A DNA stretch of 64,000 nt from Paraglaciecola sp. 20A4 (GTDB taxonomy: Bacteria; Pseudomonadota; Gammaproteobacteria; Enterobacterales; Alteromonadaceae): contig NZ_WTPY01000013.1 in assembly GCF_011378905.1 (NCBI RefSeq), positions 1-64,000 of the forward strand. Direction: 5' to 3'. The position numbers were made by a program, and so were the translations under genes. Under the pieces are notes generated by a model. It was given only the letters and a program-made list of their open reading frames with translations. It did no database searches and was not told the DNA's origin. Shown piece after piece: positions 51,003 to 60,134 of the stretch (position 1 is its first letter; each line of letters begins with the position of its first letter).

Positions 51003-51443
51003 TTATTCAATGATGAATAGGGGTTGATCGAATTCAACCGGCTCTTGGTTGTCGACTAAAATCTCTTTGATCACGCCAGATTTATCTGACTCAATCTGGT
51101 TCATCATTTTCATTGCTTCAATAATACACAAGGTGTCGCCTGCTTTGACACTTTGACCGACTTCAGCAAATGCTTTCGAGCCAGGAGAAGATGAACGGTA
51201 GAACGTACCTACCATGGGTGATTTAACACGATGTCCACTGGTTTCAGCTACAACAGGAACCGCTTCAACTACAGGCGCAGCTATTGGAGCAGCATGATGT
51301 ACAGGAGCAGAATATTGCACTTGAGCTGCCGGTTGGCCGCTGCGATGAATGCGTACAGATTCTTCACCTTCAGTAATTTCAAGCTCAGAAATACCTGATT
51401 CTTCAACTAACTCGATGAGTTTCTTTATTTTACGTATATCCAT
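51003..51443 (-). CDS. accB: Biotin carboxyl carrier protein of acetyl-CoA carboxylase
   Basis: Carries biotin between AccC and the carboxyltransferase. The biotinyl lysine is Lys112 in EAMKMMNQ. The N-terminal [23 protein letters not shown] and the Ala/Pro-rich linker (about 38-68, [15 protein letters not shown]) are typical. The ATG at 51443 gives 146 residues; the longer frame to 51497 overlaps aroQ's end region and is rejected. Confidence 0.97.
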   Translation of the reverse strand: MDIRKIKKLIELVEESGISELEITEGEESVRIHRSGQPAAQVQYSAPVHHAAPIAAPVVEAVPVVAETSGHRVKSPMVGTFYRSSSPGSKAFAEVGQSVKAGDTLCIIEAMKMMNQIESDKSGVIKEILVDNQEPVEFDQPLFIIE

Positions 51444-51502
51444 GATGTTATCTCTTTTTGATTTGTATACATAAGCGACCGGCGGCAAACCGACCACGGC
51501 AA

Positions 51503-51988
51503 CTAATTAGGTTTATTATTTATATGTTGTTGTGCGGCGCTTAAAGCAAAAGCATAGCCTTGTTCACCCATACCACAAATAACGCCTAGCGCTACATCAG
51601 ACAAATAAGAATGATGGCGAAAAGGCTCTCGGGCATGAACATTTGATAAGTGCACTTCGATAAACGGAATCGATACGCTTAGCAACGCGTCACGTAAGGC
51701 AACACTCGTATGCGTAAACGCACCAGGGTTGATAATAATGAAGTCAACTTTTTGATAAGCACCGTGGATCGCATCAATTAACACATGCTCAGCGTTAGAT
51801 TGAACATGGCTCATAGCAATGTTCAATTCGCCAGCACGTACTTGTAGCGTGTCCACAATGTCTTGTAGGCTGCGTGAACCGTAAACTTCTGGCTCACGTT
51901 TACCCAACATATTTAGGTTGGGTCCATTAATTAATAAAACGTTCAAGAATAAGCCGCTATCTTCGTTAAAATAAGAATTATCTGTCAT
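51503..51988 (-). CDS. aroQ: 3-dehydroquinate dehydratase type II
   Basis: Dodecameric shikimate-pathway enzyme. Active site segments are [22 protein letters not shown] (in two pieces: [12 protein letters not shown] and REPEVYG with the catalytic Tyr), NPGAFTHTS, and [19 protein letters not shown] with the catalytic His. From ATG 51988 it has 161 residues, including a 15-residue N-terminal extension before the conserved core; a TTG at 51946 would give a more standard start but neither has a clear ribosome site. It precedes accB and accC in a typical gammaproteobacterial operon. Confidence 0.93.
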   Translation of the reverse strand: MTDNSYFNEDSGLFLNVLLINGPNLNMLGKREPEVYGSRSLQDIVDTLQVRAGELNIAMSHVQSNAEHVLIDAIHGAYQKVDFIIINPGAFTHTSVALRDALLSVSIPFIEVHLSNVHAREPFRHHSYLSDVALGVICGMGEQGYAFALSAAQQHINNKPN

Positions 51989-52202
51989 TATTAGCAAATA
52001 AGTATCTGTTTGGCGACTAATTTCGCCTAAATTTTCTACTTATGGCACTCAATTGAGGCCATTATAGAGCTAACTTACAAATTAGCAGCAAAATACTGGT
52101 CTTATCAGCGAAGATTGCCCCCAAGTTTGCGTATTTTATCCGAGTAATAGGTATATTTTTACGTACATTGACGCCGGGGCGATATCAAGGTCAAATGTCA
52201 CT

Positions 52203-52802
52203 ATGAACTACATTGCACATATTCACCTCGCCAAACATACGCATACCAGCTTAGTCGGTAATTTTCTGGGGGATTTTATAAAGGGTAGCGCGTTAGATAA
52301 TTTACCTTTGAACCTGCAACATGGCATTCGCTTACACCGTCATATCGATGTATTTACTGACTCACATCCAATTGTGCTCGGATTAAAACGTGACTTTCCT
52401 AAATCGATACGTCGTTATGCAGGGATAATCCTTGACGTATATTTTGATCATTTATTGATACAGCATTGGAAACAGTTTTCTAGTCCAGAGCTTAGTCAGA
52501 ATAAGCTGTTCAGTGAATTTTATCGCGGCTTAGCGCAATTAGATTTGGATATTAGTCCGCAATTTTCACGGGTCAGAAGTGGTCTTTTGGATTATCAATG
52601 GCTAGCGGATTATCGCGAGTTAAGCGCATGTTTACGTGCGATGCATGCCATAGAGAATCGTTTCTCACGCAAACTCGAGTTCGCAGAGCAAGCCATTGCC
52701 TATATCGCCGCAAACGAGTTACAGTTAAAACAGTCTTTTTTACATTTTTATCCTGATTTACTTGGGCACAGCGAGCTGTTTGTCAGTAAACTTGAAAGAT
52801 AG
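52203..52802 (+). CDS. acpH: Acyl carrier protein phosphodiesterase
   Basis: Removes 4'-phosphopantetheine from holo-ACP. The 199-residue protein matches the AcpH family from the first residues: [37 protein letters not shown], and [12 protein letters not shown], with the His/Asp metal ligands of this HD-like fold. E. coli AcpH has 193 residues. It precedes upp by 26 bases in the same direction. Confidence 0.9.
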   Translation: MNYIAHIHLAKHTHTSLVGNFLGDFIKGSALDNLPLNLQHGIRLHRHIDVFTDSHPIVLGLKRDFPKSIRRYAGIILDVYFDHLLIQHWKQFSSPELSQNKLFSEFYRGLAQLDLDISPQFSRVRSGLLDYQWLADYRELSACLRAMHAIENRFSRKLEFAEQAIAYIAANELQLKQSFLHFYPDLLGHSELFVSKLER

Positions 52803-52828
52803 ATCACATTTCACGTTCGAGGTACCTT

Positions 52829-53458
52829 GTGTCAGTTAAAGAAATCAATCATCCCTTGGTTCAACATAAATTAGGCTTAATGCGCGAAGCCGGTATCAGT
52901 AGTAAAAATTTTAGAGAGCTTGCCAGTGAAGTCGGTAACTTACTAACCTATGAAGCAACGCGAGAACTAGAAACGGAAACGGTCGAAATAAACGGCTGGA
53001 ACGATGAGCCTATTAAGGTAAAAAAAATCAAAGGTAAAAAAATCACTATTGTGCCTATTTTACGTGCAGGCCTTGGCATGTTAGACGGCGTAATGCAGCT
53101 TATTCCTAATGCTAAGGTCAGTGTTGTTGGCCTATATCGTGATGAAGAAACGCTACAGCCAGTGGCTTACTTTGACAAGGTGGTGAAAGATGTAGATGAA
53201 CGCACCGCACTGATTGTTGACCCAATGCTCGCTACAGGTGGCACACTCATCGCGACGATTGATTTGCTTAAACAAAAAGGCTGTCAGCATATAATGGGTT
53301 TATTCTTAGTCGCTGCCCCTGAGGGTATTAGAGCGGTTATGAGCAAGCATCCCGATGTAGATATTTATACCGCAGCAGTGGACGAGAAACTTAATGAGCA
53401 AGGTTATATTTTACCGGGCTTAGGCGATGCGGGCGATAAAATATTTGGTACCCGTTAA
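52829..53458 (+). CDS. upp: Uracil phosphoribosyltransferase
   Basis: Converts uracil and PRPP to UMP for pyrimidine salvage. The PRPP-binding loop is [18 protein letters not shown], and the uracil-binding tail is [17 protein letters not shown]. Length 209 (E. coli 208). The start is GTG at 52829 with CGAGGTA upstream. No uraA-type permease follows. Confidence 0.96.
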   Translation: MSVKEINHPLVQHKLGLMREAGISSKNFRELASEVGNLLTYEATRELETETVEINGWNDEPIKVKKIKGKKITIVPILRAGLGMLDGVMQLIPNAKVSVVGLYRDEETLQPVAYFDKVVKDVDERTALIVDPMLATGGTLIATIDLLKQKGCQHIMGLFLVAAPEGIRAVMSKHPDVDIYTAAVDEKLNEQGYILPGLGDAGDKIFGTR

Positions 53459-53540
53459 GTACTAACGTTTACAGGTCTTAAAGCATGTCCAGTCTAAGGT
53501 AATGGCGTGTTGTCATTACCTGTTTATTCGTAAGCTTTTT

Positions 53541-54419
53541 TTATAATGTATCGGTTAGCCATTCTAGTGTTTGTTTGATAACTCGCTCGTCAAAATGACT
53601 TTTTGGGTTGTACGCATCGAAGATATGATCTGCGCCTTGCAGCACTCGCGCTTCAGCAAGTGTGGATGAGGTTAATGGGAATAAGATTTTCTCAATAGGT
53701 TTTACATAGTCCTCACTGCCTCGAATTGATAGCAATGGCTCCTTATAAGCGCTTAAATTTTGATAAATATCGTAGCCCATCATCCCTAAAACATGTTCTT
53801 TAGTGACCGTCAGCGTTTCCCATGTTGGCACTTTCACTTCACCTGTCTCAAGTACTTGCCGCATTTGCGCTGCTGACAAGATACTTTGTCCTACCAGCGA
53901 CGGGTCGCCAGCACTAGACCAGAGTACAACACTGTTAATATCTGCGGGATGTAAACCCATCAATCTTATCGTGGTAGAGCCACCTAAGCTGAAGCCAACC
54001 ACACCTGTTGGTTGAACACTGTACTGCTGGCGCAAAAACGCAAGCCCTGTCTCGGCGTCTGTAACGCGAGAAGCAAATGTGCTGGTCAACCGATAGCCAG
54101 TACTTTCACGTTCGCTCTCTCCGCGTATGTTGATTCTAAGAGATGCGATATGACGCTCAGCTAACTGCGCCGCTAAGCGTTTATACATATCACCCACTTC
54201 ATTCATGTTCCCTGCCCAGCCGTGTATTAACAATACACTGCCTTTAGTCTCGCCCACAGCTGGTGTGTGCGTAGCCATTAGTGAATTGTCCAAGGTAATG
54301 ACTCGTTCGGTCGTTCCTTGGGCGCCGAAACATACACAGATTAAACACACAACGGCACTTAATCGTCTAAGTAATAGGCTGCTAAATGAGGTCTTTATGC
54401 ATATGCCGTGATTAATCAT
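53541..54419 (-). CDS. Exported alpha/beta hydrolase
   Basis: A 292-residue serine hydrolase. An N-terminal hydrophobic segment (about 8-36, with LLLRRLSAVVCLICVCFGAQG in pieces) looks like a signal peptide or anchor. The fold marks are the oxyanion segment LLIHGWAGN, the nucleophile elbow GFSLGGS (catalytic Ser), a late Asp in GSEDYVKPIE and the His of GADHIFDAYNP. The ATG at 54419 has AAGGAC upstream; an extension to 54452 is less likely. It lies 42 bases downstream of dsbD on the same strand. Substrate unknown; it resembles esterases or dipeptidyl-type lipases. Confidence 0.82.
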   Translation of the reverse strand: MINHGICIKTSFSSLLLRRLSAVVCLICVCFGAQGTTERVITLDNSLMATHTPAVGETKGSVLLIHGWAGNMNEVGDMYKRLAAQLAERHIASLRINIRGESERESTGYRLTSTFASRVTDAETGLAFLRQQYSVQPTGVVGFSLGGSTTIRLMGLHPADINSVVLWSSAGDPSLVGQSILSAAQMRQVLETGEVKVPTWETLTVTKEHVLGMMGYDIYQNLSAYKEPLLSIRGSEDYVKPIEKILFPLTSSTLAEARVLQGADHIFDAYNPKSHFDERVIKQTLEWLTDTL

Positions 54420-54461
54420 ACTTTTTGTCCTTATTCTTACAGTAGTGGCCAAGCTTGCTTT

Positions 54462-56243
54462 CTATAAAACATTATTCACATGACCAGCAAATGCGGGAGC
54501 CTGCATAAAGCCCGTTACCCTTGAACCACTTATCTCGTTGCCCTGGGTATCAAAGAATAAAATCGTCGGTAACCCCAAAATGGCAAAATGATCTTGAAAC
54601 GCAATATTGGTCGCAGTGTTATCTGTTAAATCTATTTGCATCCACACTGTATTACCAAGCGCATTAACCACATCCGCATCTGGAAACGTATACTTTTCGA
54701 ACTCTTTGCATGCCACGCACCAGTCTGCGTATAAATCGACCATGACGGTTTTACCCTGCGCATTGGCAGCAGCCAATTTTTGCTCGAAGTCGTTTAAATC
54801 TTTAACCACGTCAAAAGTGGGATGACTCTGTTGAACCTGATTATGAACAGCGGATGTTTGTGAGAACAGTACCTGATAACCGTACATGGCCGATGCGAAT
54901 AACCCCACAAAAATCACCAGTGCGCGCGCGCCTTTGGCAAAACTAACTTGGCTAGCTTGATTCATCACAAAGAAATAACTAAACGTGACTAAACCTAATA
55001 TTGCCCATGCAATATCTGTTACAACGTGACTCACTAAGCGCTCTACGAACATTAATGCCACCGCCAACATCATAAACCCAAAGGTGACTTTGACTATGTT
55101 CATCCATGCACCTGCTTTGGGGAGCAGTTTGCCACCGGTAATACCAAATAAAATTAACGGTATGCCCATGCCCAAACTTAATGCATATAACGCACTGAAC
55201 CCCAGTAGCAGGTCTCCGCTTTGTGCAATGTACAATAAGATCCCCGTCAGCGGTGCGGTGGTGCAAGGTGATGCAACAAGACCCGATATAGCGCCCATAA
55301 GCAACACCCCAAAATAGCTGCCGCTTTTTTGTTTATTGCTCATACCGTTAAGCTTTTCTTGCCATCGAGATGGTAACTGCAATTCGTAGGCACCAAACAT
55401 CACCAGAGCTAGCAGCACAAAAACAACGATTAATACGCCTAAAATTGCAGGGTGTTGTAATGCGGCTTGAAATTTAACCCCAGCCGATGCGACCACCAAG
55501 CCCAATAATGAGTAAGTTAATGCCATACCCTGTACATAAACAAACGAGAGAATAAAGGCTCTTGACGTGCTTATCCCTTTACCTTGGCCGATTACAATGC
55601 CAGATAGGATAGGGTACATGGGAAATACGCAAGGGGTGAATGCGAGACCGATCCCTAAAGCCAAGAAAATCAATAACACCCATACTAGGTTTTGTTCGCC
55701 GGTAAGTAAGTCAACTAATTCGAATTGCTGTGAGACAGACGTACTTGCTTCAGTTTTTTGAGCCTTAGCCTCTGACTGATCAGTTGTCACACCCCCGACG
55801 GCATTCAGATAAACCACTTGGGTCGTCGGGGGGTAGCATAACCCGGCTTCTGCACAGCCTTGATACCTGATTTTTACCACGGAATCATCTTCAGACTGTA
55901 ATATCGGATAAGTTATAGATACACGATGATGATAGACCTCTTGGGGTTCATCGAAGAATTCATCTTCTTTCATCTCACCTTTGGGGAAAATGGGGTCTGC
56001 TAAAATGGCATTTTTTGCTACTGCTTTGAATTGTTGCTGATACAGGTAATATCCATCAGCCACGTCCCAAGTGACAACTAGTTCATCGTCGTTTTGCACG
56101 AAATCAAACACGAATGCCTGTTCAACTTTTAAAAATTCTGGCTCGTCGCTAAACAGAGAATCAAAGGAATTAGTCTGGGCTGTATTTACACATGACCACA
56201 GCAACATCAGCATAAACACTGAGAACGATTGGATTAACTTCAT
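54462..56243 (-). CDS. dsbD: Thiol:disulfide interchange protein DsbD
   Basis: Carries electrons from cytosolic thioredoxin across the inner membrane to periplasmic DsbC and DsbG. Domain order over 593 residues: signal peptide (about 1-22), alpha domain with CAEAGLCYPP (about 130), eight-helix core with the paired cysteines TPCVFPMYP and SPCTTAPL, and a C-terminal thioredoxin-like domain with DWCVACKEF and the cis-proline of ILGLPTILFF. All six redox cysteines are present. The alpha/beta hydrolase follows. Confidence 0.95.
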   Translation of the reverse strand: MKLIQSFSVFMLMLLWSCVNTAQTNSFDSLFSDEPEFLKVEQAFVFDFVQNDDELVVTWDVADGYYLYQQQFKAVAKNAILADPIFPKGEMKEDEFFDEPQEVYHHRVSITYPILQSEDDSVVKIRYQGCAEAGLCYPPTTQVVYLNAVGGVTTDQSEAKAQKTEASTSVSQQFELVDLLTGEQNLVWVLLIFLALGIGLAFTPCVFPMYPILSGIVIGQGKGISTSRAFILSFVYVQGMALTYSLLGLVVASAGVKFQAALQHPAILGVLIVVFVLLALVMFGAYELQLPSRWQEKLNGMSNKQKSGSYFGVLLMGAISGLVASPCTTAPLTGILLYIAQSGDLLLGFSALYALSLGMGIPLILFGITGGKLLPKAGAWMNIVKVTFGFMMLAVALMFVERLVSHVVTDIAWAILGLVTFSYFFVMNQASQVSFAKGARALVIFVGLFASAMYGYQVLFSQTSAVHNQVQQSHPTFDVVKDLNDFEQKLAAANAQGKTVMVDLYADWCVACKEFEKYTFPDADVVNALGNTVWMQIDLTDNTATNIAFQDHFAILGLPTILFFDTQGNEISGSRVTGFMQAPAFAGHVNNVL

Positions 56244-56449
56244 TTAAGACTACTTATCATCAGTACAACATTTGTAATATAGATTAAGGCAGCATGCTTA
56301 AGCACACATTAAGCCTTCCTTTTGGAACGACAATATAGACCTTATCACCCATCACTGTCTTTCAAAAAGACCATAATTAGACAAAGTTTATCATTAAGCG
56401 CGGGATCAAAGAGCGGTTGCCATACTTTGTAACACTGTTACCCTTGGTA

Positions 56450-56469
56450 AATGGCGTTAAGACGCCATT
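56450..56469. promoter_or_regulatory. Inverted repeat upstream of fxsA
   Basis: AATGGCGT (56450-56457), TAAG, ACGCCATT (56462-56469): a perfect eight-base-pair repeat 33 bases before the fxsA start. It may be an operator or leader hairpin. There is no T tail. Confidence 0.4.
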
Positions 56470-56502
56470 ACATTCCTTCATATAGTAAATAAAGAGACCG
56501 CT

Positions 56503-56997
56503 TTGGGTAAATTATTCTTATTGTTTGTATTAATACCGATCGTTGAAATATCGTTATTGATAAGTGTTGGTGAGCAAATTGGCGGATGGAACACCGTCGC
56601 AATCGTTATTGCAACGGCGTTGATTGGTTCCTACATAGTTCGTCAACAAGGCTTAACCACGCTTATTAACGCCCAGCAGAAAATGCAGCAAGGCGTGGCT
56701 CCAGGCCAAGAAGTAGCAGAAGGCCTATTGTTGGTGATTGCGGGTGTAATGTTAGTTACTCCCGGCTTTATAACAGACATTATCGGCTTTTTATTCTGCT
56801 TACCTATGACTCGTCCACTTATTGCGAAAGGCCTATTAGCAAAGCTTTCGATGCAAGTGGTGGGTCAGACTCAAGGTGGTTTTAGTGGTCAGCAGGGCTC
56901 CGCTAACCGTTCAGCTAATGGTGACATAATTGAAGGTGAGTTCGAGCGTAAAGACGAACATAAGGCTGATACAGAGCGTTTAGACAAACCTGACTAA
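56503..56997 (+). CDS. fxsA: FxsA-family inner membrane protein
   Basis: A 164-residue membrane protein of the FxsA family, whose E. coli member can relieve exclusion of phage T7 by the F plasmid when overproduced; its normal role is unknown. Membrane helices lie at about 4-22 (FLLFVLIPIVEISLLISVG), 25-45 and 75-105 (LLLVIAGVMLVTPGFITDII), with the conserved TPGFITD motif. The tail is charged. The start is TTG at 56503, with AAAGAGA upstream. In many relatives groES-groEL follows; here arcA converges instead. Confidence 0.88.
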   Translation: MGKLFLLFVLIPIVEISLLISVGEQIGGWNTVAIVIATALIGSYIVRQQGLTTLINAQQKMQQGVAPGQEVAEGLLLVIAGVMLVTPGFITDIIGFLFCLPMTRPLIAKGLLAKLSMQVVGQTQGGFSGQQGSANRSANGDIIEGEFERKDEHKADTERLDKPD

Positions 56998-57041
56998 TGG
57001 TTGATTTGAGCTTTATCTCAATAGAAAAGTAGACATAAAAA

Positions 57042-57064
57042 AAGCGGCAAAAGCCGCTTATTTT
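57042..57064. terminator. Bidirectional terminator between fxsA and arcA
   Basis: Stem AAGCGGC / GCCGCTT with an AAAA loop, an A run before and TATTTT after. It separates the two converging genes. Confidence 0.8.
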
Positions 57065-57085
57065 ATTTTAAAATACTGCTACGAC

Positions 57086-57793
57086 TTATACGTCAACGGT
57101 ACCGCAGAAGCGATAACCTTCACCGTGGATAGTCACAATTAACTCATCGGCATTAATTTCTGACTCGAAGTGCTTACGAATACGACGAATGGTTACGTCT
57201 ACCGTACGGTCATTCGGGCGCAATTCGCGGCCAGTCATTTCCATGATCAGTTGTTCACGTGTTAGGATTTTACCTGGGTTGCTTAAGAACAAGTGCAACG
57301 CTCTAAATTCACTGCGCGGCAATCTAAACTCTTTTTTGCTTGGCGAGATCAAACTACGGCTGTCGCTATCTAGTATCCAGCCATTAAAGCTAACGCGGCT
57401 TGGCAAGTCATCATCTTCAGCGTTATTCAAAGTACGCGTTAAGAGGTTTCTTGCTCTAATCGTCAACTCACGAGGGTTGAACGGTTTAGTAATATAATCG
57501 TCGGCACCAATTTCCAGACCTAGGATACGGTCCACATCATTGTCACGACCCGTTAAAAAGATCAGACCGATATTTTTGCGGTCACGAACTTCACGGGCTA
57601 AGATCAGACCGTTTTTACCGGGTAAGTTGATGTCCATAATAACTAGGTTTATTGCATGATTTTCAAAAAAATCGTGCATTTCACTGCCGTTTTCAGCTTC
57701 GAAGACATTGTAGCCTTCTGCTTCAAACAAACTTTTGAGAGTTGTTCTAGTAACAACCTCATCTTCTACTATCAAAATATTGGGCGTCAGCAT
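57086..57793 (-). CDS. arcA: Aerobic respiration response regulator ArcA
   Basis: OmpR-type response regulator of 235 residues, controlling respiratory genes with oxygen supply. It is close to E. coli ArcA: ILIVEDE, phosphorylated Asp54 in [38 protein letters not shown] (in pieces), then a winged-helix domain with [15 protein letters not shown] and [12 protein letters not shown]. Starting at ATG 57793 the Asp number agrees with E. coli; an upstream GTG at 57802 is possible. No arcB gene is seen, but a histidine kinase lies 217 bases upstream on the same strand. Confidence 0.93.
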   Translation of the reverse strand: MLTPNILIVEDEVVTRTTLKSLFEAEGYNVFEAENGSEMHDFFENHAINLVIMDINLPGKNGLILAREVRDRKNIGLIFLTGRDNDVDRILGLEIGADDYITKPFNPRELTIRARNLLTRTLNNAEDDDLPSRVSFNGWILDSDSRSLISPSKKEFRLPRSEFRALHLFLSNPGKILTREQLIMEMTGRELRPNDRTVDVTIRRIRKHFESEINADELIVTIHGEGYRFCGTVDV

Positions 57794-58010
57794 CGTATTC
57801 ACACCATGTTTAAAAATATGGATAAAAGTCTATCAGAAAATATCTAAAAATCAGGGTTTTATCTAGATTAAATTTTAACTAATGCAAACAACCCACCTAA
57901 CTCCCGACTTACGTTTGTAGATATCGCACCTACTTACCACGTATTGAAGATATTTTCTGTCACGCAGTTGATGTGGGGATTGAAATACAAAAAGCAATAC
58001 AACCCCAAGT

Positions 58011-59654
58011 TTAGTTCAAATGGGATGTACTCTGTGTGGCTTTTTTAACTGGAAATAATATAGTAAATTCAACACCCTGCCCTTCTTCACTGGTAAGTGA
58101 TATTGAGCCATTCAACGCTTGAGTAATTAGATTATAAACTAAATGCATCCCTAAACCACTGCCACCTTGTCCGCGTTTGGTTGTCACAAACGGGTCGAAA
58201 ATACGTTTGCGCAAATACTCAGGGATGCCAGCACCATCATCTGTAAACACAATTTTAATCTTTCGTTTTGCCACTAAACTGATCGTAATATTTATCACAC
58301 CTTGGTCTTTGCTCTCAAAACCATGAATAATGGAATTCATAATAAGATTAATAATAATTTGATTAATGGGTCCAGCTTTCGATTCGATATACAGATTTTC
58401 TGGGCATTGCACGTTAATTACATGCTTCAAGCTTTTCAATTTAGGCCGCATGGACAACAGAATTTCATCCATTAATTTCGAAAATGAGAAAACACGATCC
58501 AACTCAGATGATTGGTCTACTGCCACCTGTTTAAAACTAGATATCAACTCGGCTGCACGATTTAAGTTGCGATAAATGATATTAAGGTTTTCTTGTCCCT
58601 CAGTAATAAACTTAGACAACGAACTGGCTTTTAAGGTTTTGTTCTCAAAATCTTTCTCCATCGCAGCTAACCGGTCTAGCATCATGGTTGACGCTGTCAC
58701 GCCAAGGCCGATTGGGGTATTAACCTCATGCGCAACCCCTGCCACCATATCGCCAAGTGAAGCCATTTTTTCATTTTGGACCATTTGCCGTTGAAATTGA
58801 TGGAGCTTCTCTAAGGTCTGAATCAGCTCACTGTTTGCCTCTTTGAGTGCAAGGGTGCGTTGGGTAACTTTTTCTTCAAGACTGCTATTGAGACGTCGGT
58901 ATTCATCTTCCGCTTCGTTTTGGCGCTGCAGGTGTTCTTGTGTGCGCTGCATCATGGCATTAAAGGCTTCACCTAAAATATCCAACTCTTTCACACCACT
59001 GGGCTTAGCTCGCCCGGAATAATCCTTATGACGAGAAATTCGTTGAACTAAATGGGATAAATTACGAATGGGCTCGGTTATCGCGCTCTGTAATTTTAGC
59101 GTCAGGAAAAAACACAACAGTAATGACAGGAGTAATACCCCGACAGCAATACCAATCGAACGTGAAATTAAACGCTCAAGGCCATCAGCTGAGGCACGTA
59201 CATACGTATAACCTAACAATTTCCCGTTATCTTGTTGAATTTCTCGAATAATTTCTACTGTGCTACCGTCAATGGTCGGCGTAGATAAAGAGTCAACCCG
59301 ATCGAATTTGGCATTCACTGGTGCAACACCATCTTTATTATAGCTGGCAAAAAATTCTAATTTACCGTCTTCAACAAAACGATAAATATGCACGTTTTCC
59401 AAAATATCTGAGGCACTGAGACTACTTAGGTTACGCTCTTCATTGAAATTCAACTCATCATTAATGGTCGATACGGCATTACGGCTGATCAGTTCGGAAA
59501 AAATATTGACGTTGCTAATCAGTTGCTGACGATAACTGCTTATTTGGCCATACAGGTTAATACATGTAGCCATAAGCAACGCCAATGAAGTAATCGCCAT
59601 TACAACCCAAATAATCAGGCTTTTAATCGACAAAAAGTTACTTTTAGCATCCAT
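58011..59654 (-). CDS. Membrane sensor histidine kinase
   Basis: A 547-residue kinase. Order: membrane helix 1 (about 12-33), periplasmic sensor domain (34-163), membrane helix 2 (164-187), HAMP linker (188-240), coiled coil (240-295), dimerisation domain with the phosphorylated His309 in GVAHEVNTPIG, and ATPase domain with Asn440 (NLIMNSII), DDGAGIP (472-478) and GQGGSGLGMH (495-504). The HE[VI]NTP box marks the HisKA subfamily often paired with unusual regulators. There is no receiver or Hpt domain, so it is not ArcB-like. It lies upstream of arcA on the same strand, with a gap of about 217 bases; partnership is possible but unproven. Confidence 0.88.
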   Translation of the reverse strand: MDAKSNFLSIKSLIIWVVMAITSLALLMATCINLYGQISSYRQQLISNVNIFSELISRNAVSTINDELNFNEERNLSSLSASDILENVHIYRFVEDGKLEFFASYNKDGVAPVNAKFDRVDSLSTPTIDGSTVEIIREIQQDNGKLLGYTYVRASADGLERLISRSIGIAVGVLLLSLLLCFFLTLKLQSAITEPIRNLSHLVQRISRHKDYSGRAKPSGVKELDILGEAFNAMMQRTQEHLQRQNEAEDEYRRLNSSLEEKVTQRTLALKEANSELIQTLEKLHQFQRQMVQNEKMASLGDMVAGVAHEVNTPIGLGVTASTMMLDRLAAMEKDFENKTLKASSLSKFITEGQENLNIIYRNLNRAAELISSFKQVAVDQSSELDRVFSFSKLMDEILLSMRPKLKSLKHVINVQCPENLYIESKAGPINQIIINLIMNSIIHGFESKDQGVINITISLVAKRKIKIVFTDDGAGIPEYLRKRIFDPFVTTKRGQGGSGLGMHLVYNLITQALNGSISLTSEEGQGVEFTILFPVKKATQSTSHLN

Positions 59655-59777
59655 GTTTAGAATAATTATTACCCTTAGATAAGCTTATAAATCATATTGA
59701 GCTAAACCATGTAAAAATGAAACTGTTAATCGTGCTTAAGGTGAGTTTCTTACGCTTTAACTTATAACATGCTTCCG

Positions 59778-60092
59778 TTATTTACGTATCAATAACAGTA
59801 AATCTTGTTCCGTTAGCCCCCATTGTTGAGCGAAACGCGTCAACGTAACTTGCAACTCAGGAGTATTCAGTTGCACTTGATGCGCCGCCCGTATGCCGTT
59901 CACGTCAGATAGACACAAACAGACCATATCACCAGCAGTCACGTTGAGTTCAGCTATATCGATTGGGGATTTTTTGTACATTAAATGTGTACAAGGCTCG
60001 TTGCGGGCTTTCGATTGCAGACATTGCTCAGGTAGCGCCTGAGCAGATACACAAAACAAAAAATTCGCGACAAGTAATATGACGGCTCTCAT
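59778..60092 (-). CDS. Small exported cysteine-containing protein
   Basis: 104 residues with a signal peptide (about 1-19, ending AQA). The mature protein has four cysteines (CLQSK, PCTHL, CLCLS) and a C-terminal helical part (LTRFAQQWGLTEQDLLLLIRK in part). It starts at ATG 60092 with GAGGGAAC upstream, 42 bases after the glgA stop, so it is probably cotranscribed with glgA. I do not recognise a family. Confidence 0.7.
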   Translation of the reverse strand: MRAVILLVANFLFCVSAQALPEQCLQSKARNEPCTHLMYKKSPIDIAELNVTAGDMVCLCLSDVNGIRAAHQVQLNTPELQVTLTRFAQQWGLTEQDLLLLIRK

Positions 60093-60134
60093 CAGTTCCC
60101 TCTACTAAAATCGGCAGCACCACGTATCTTAAAA

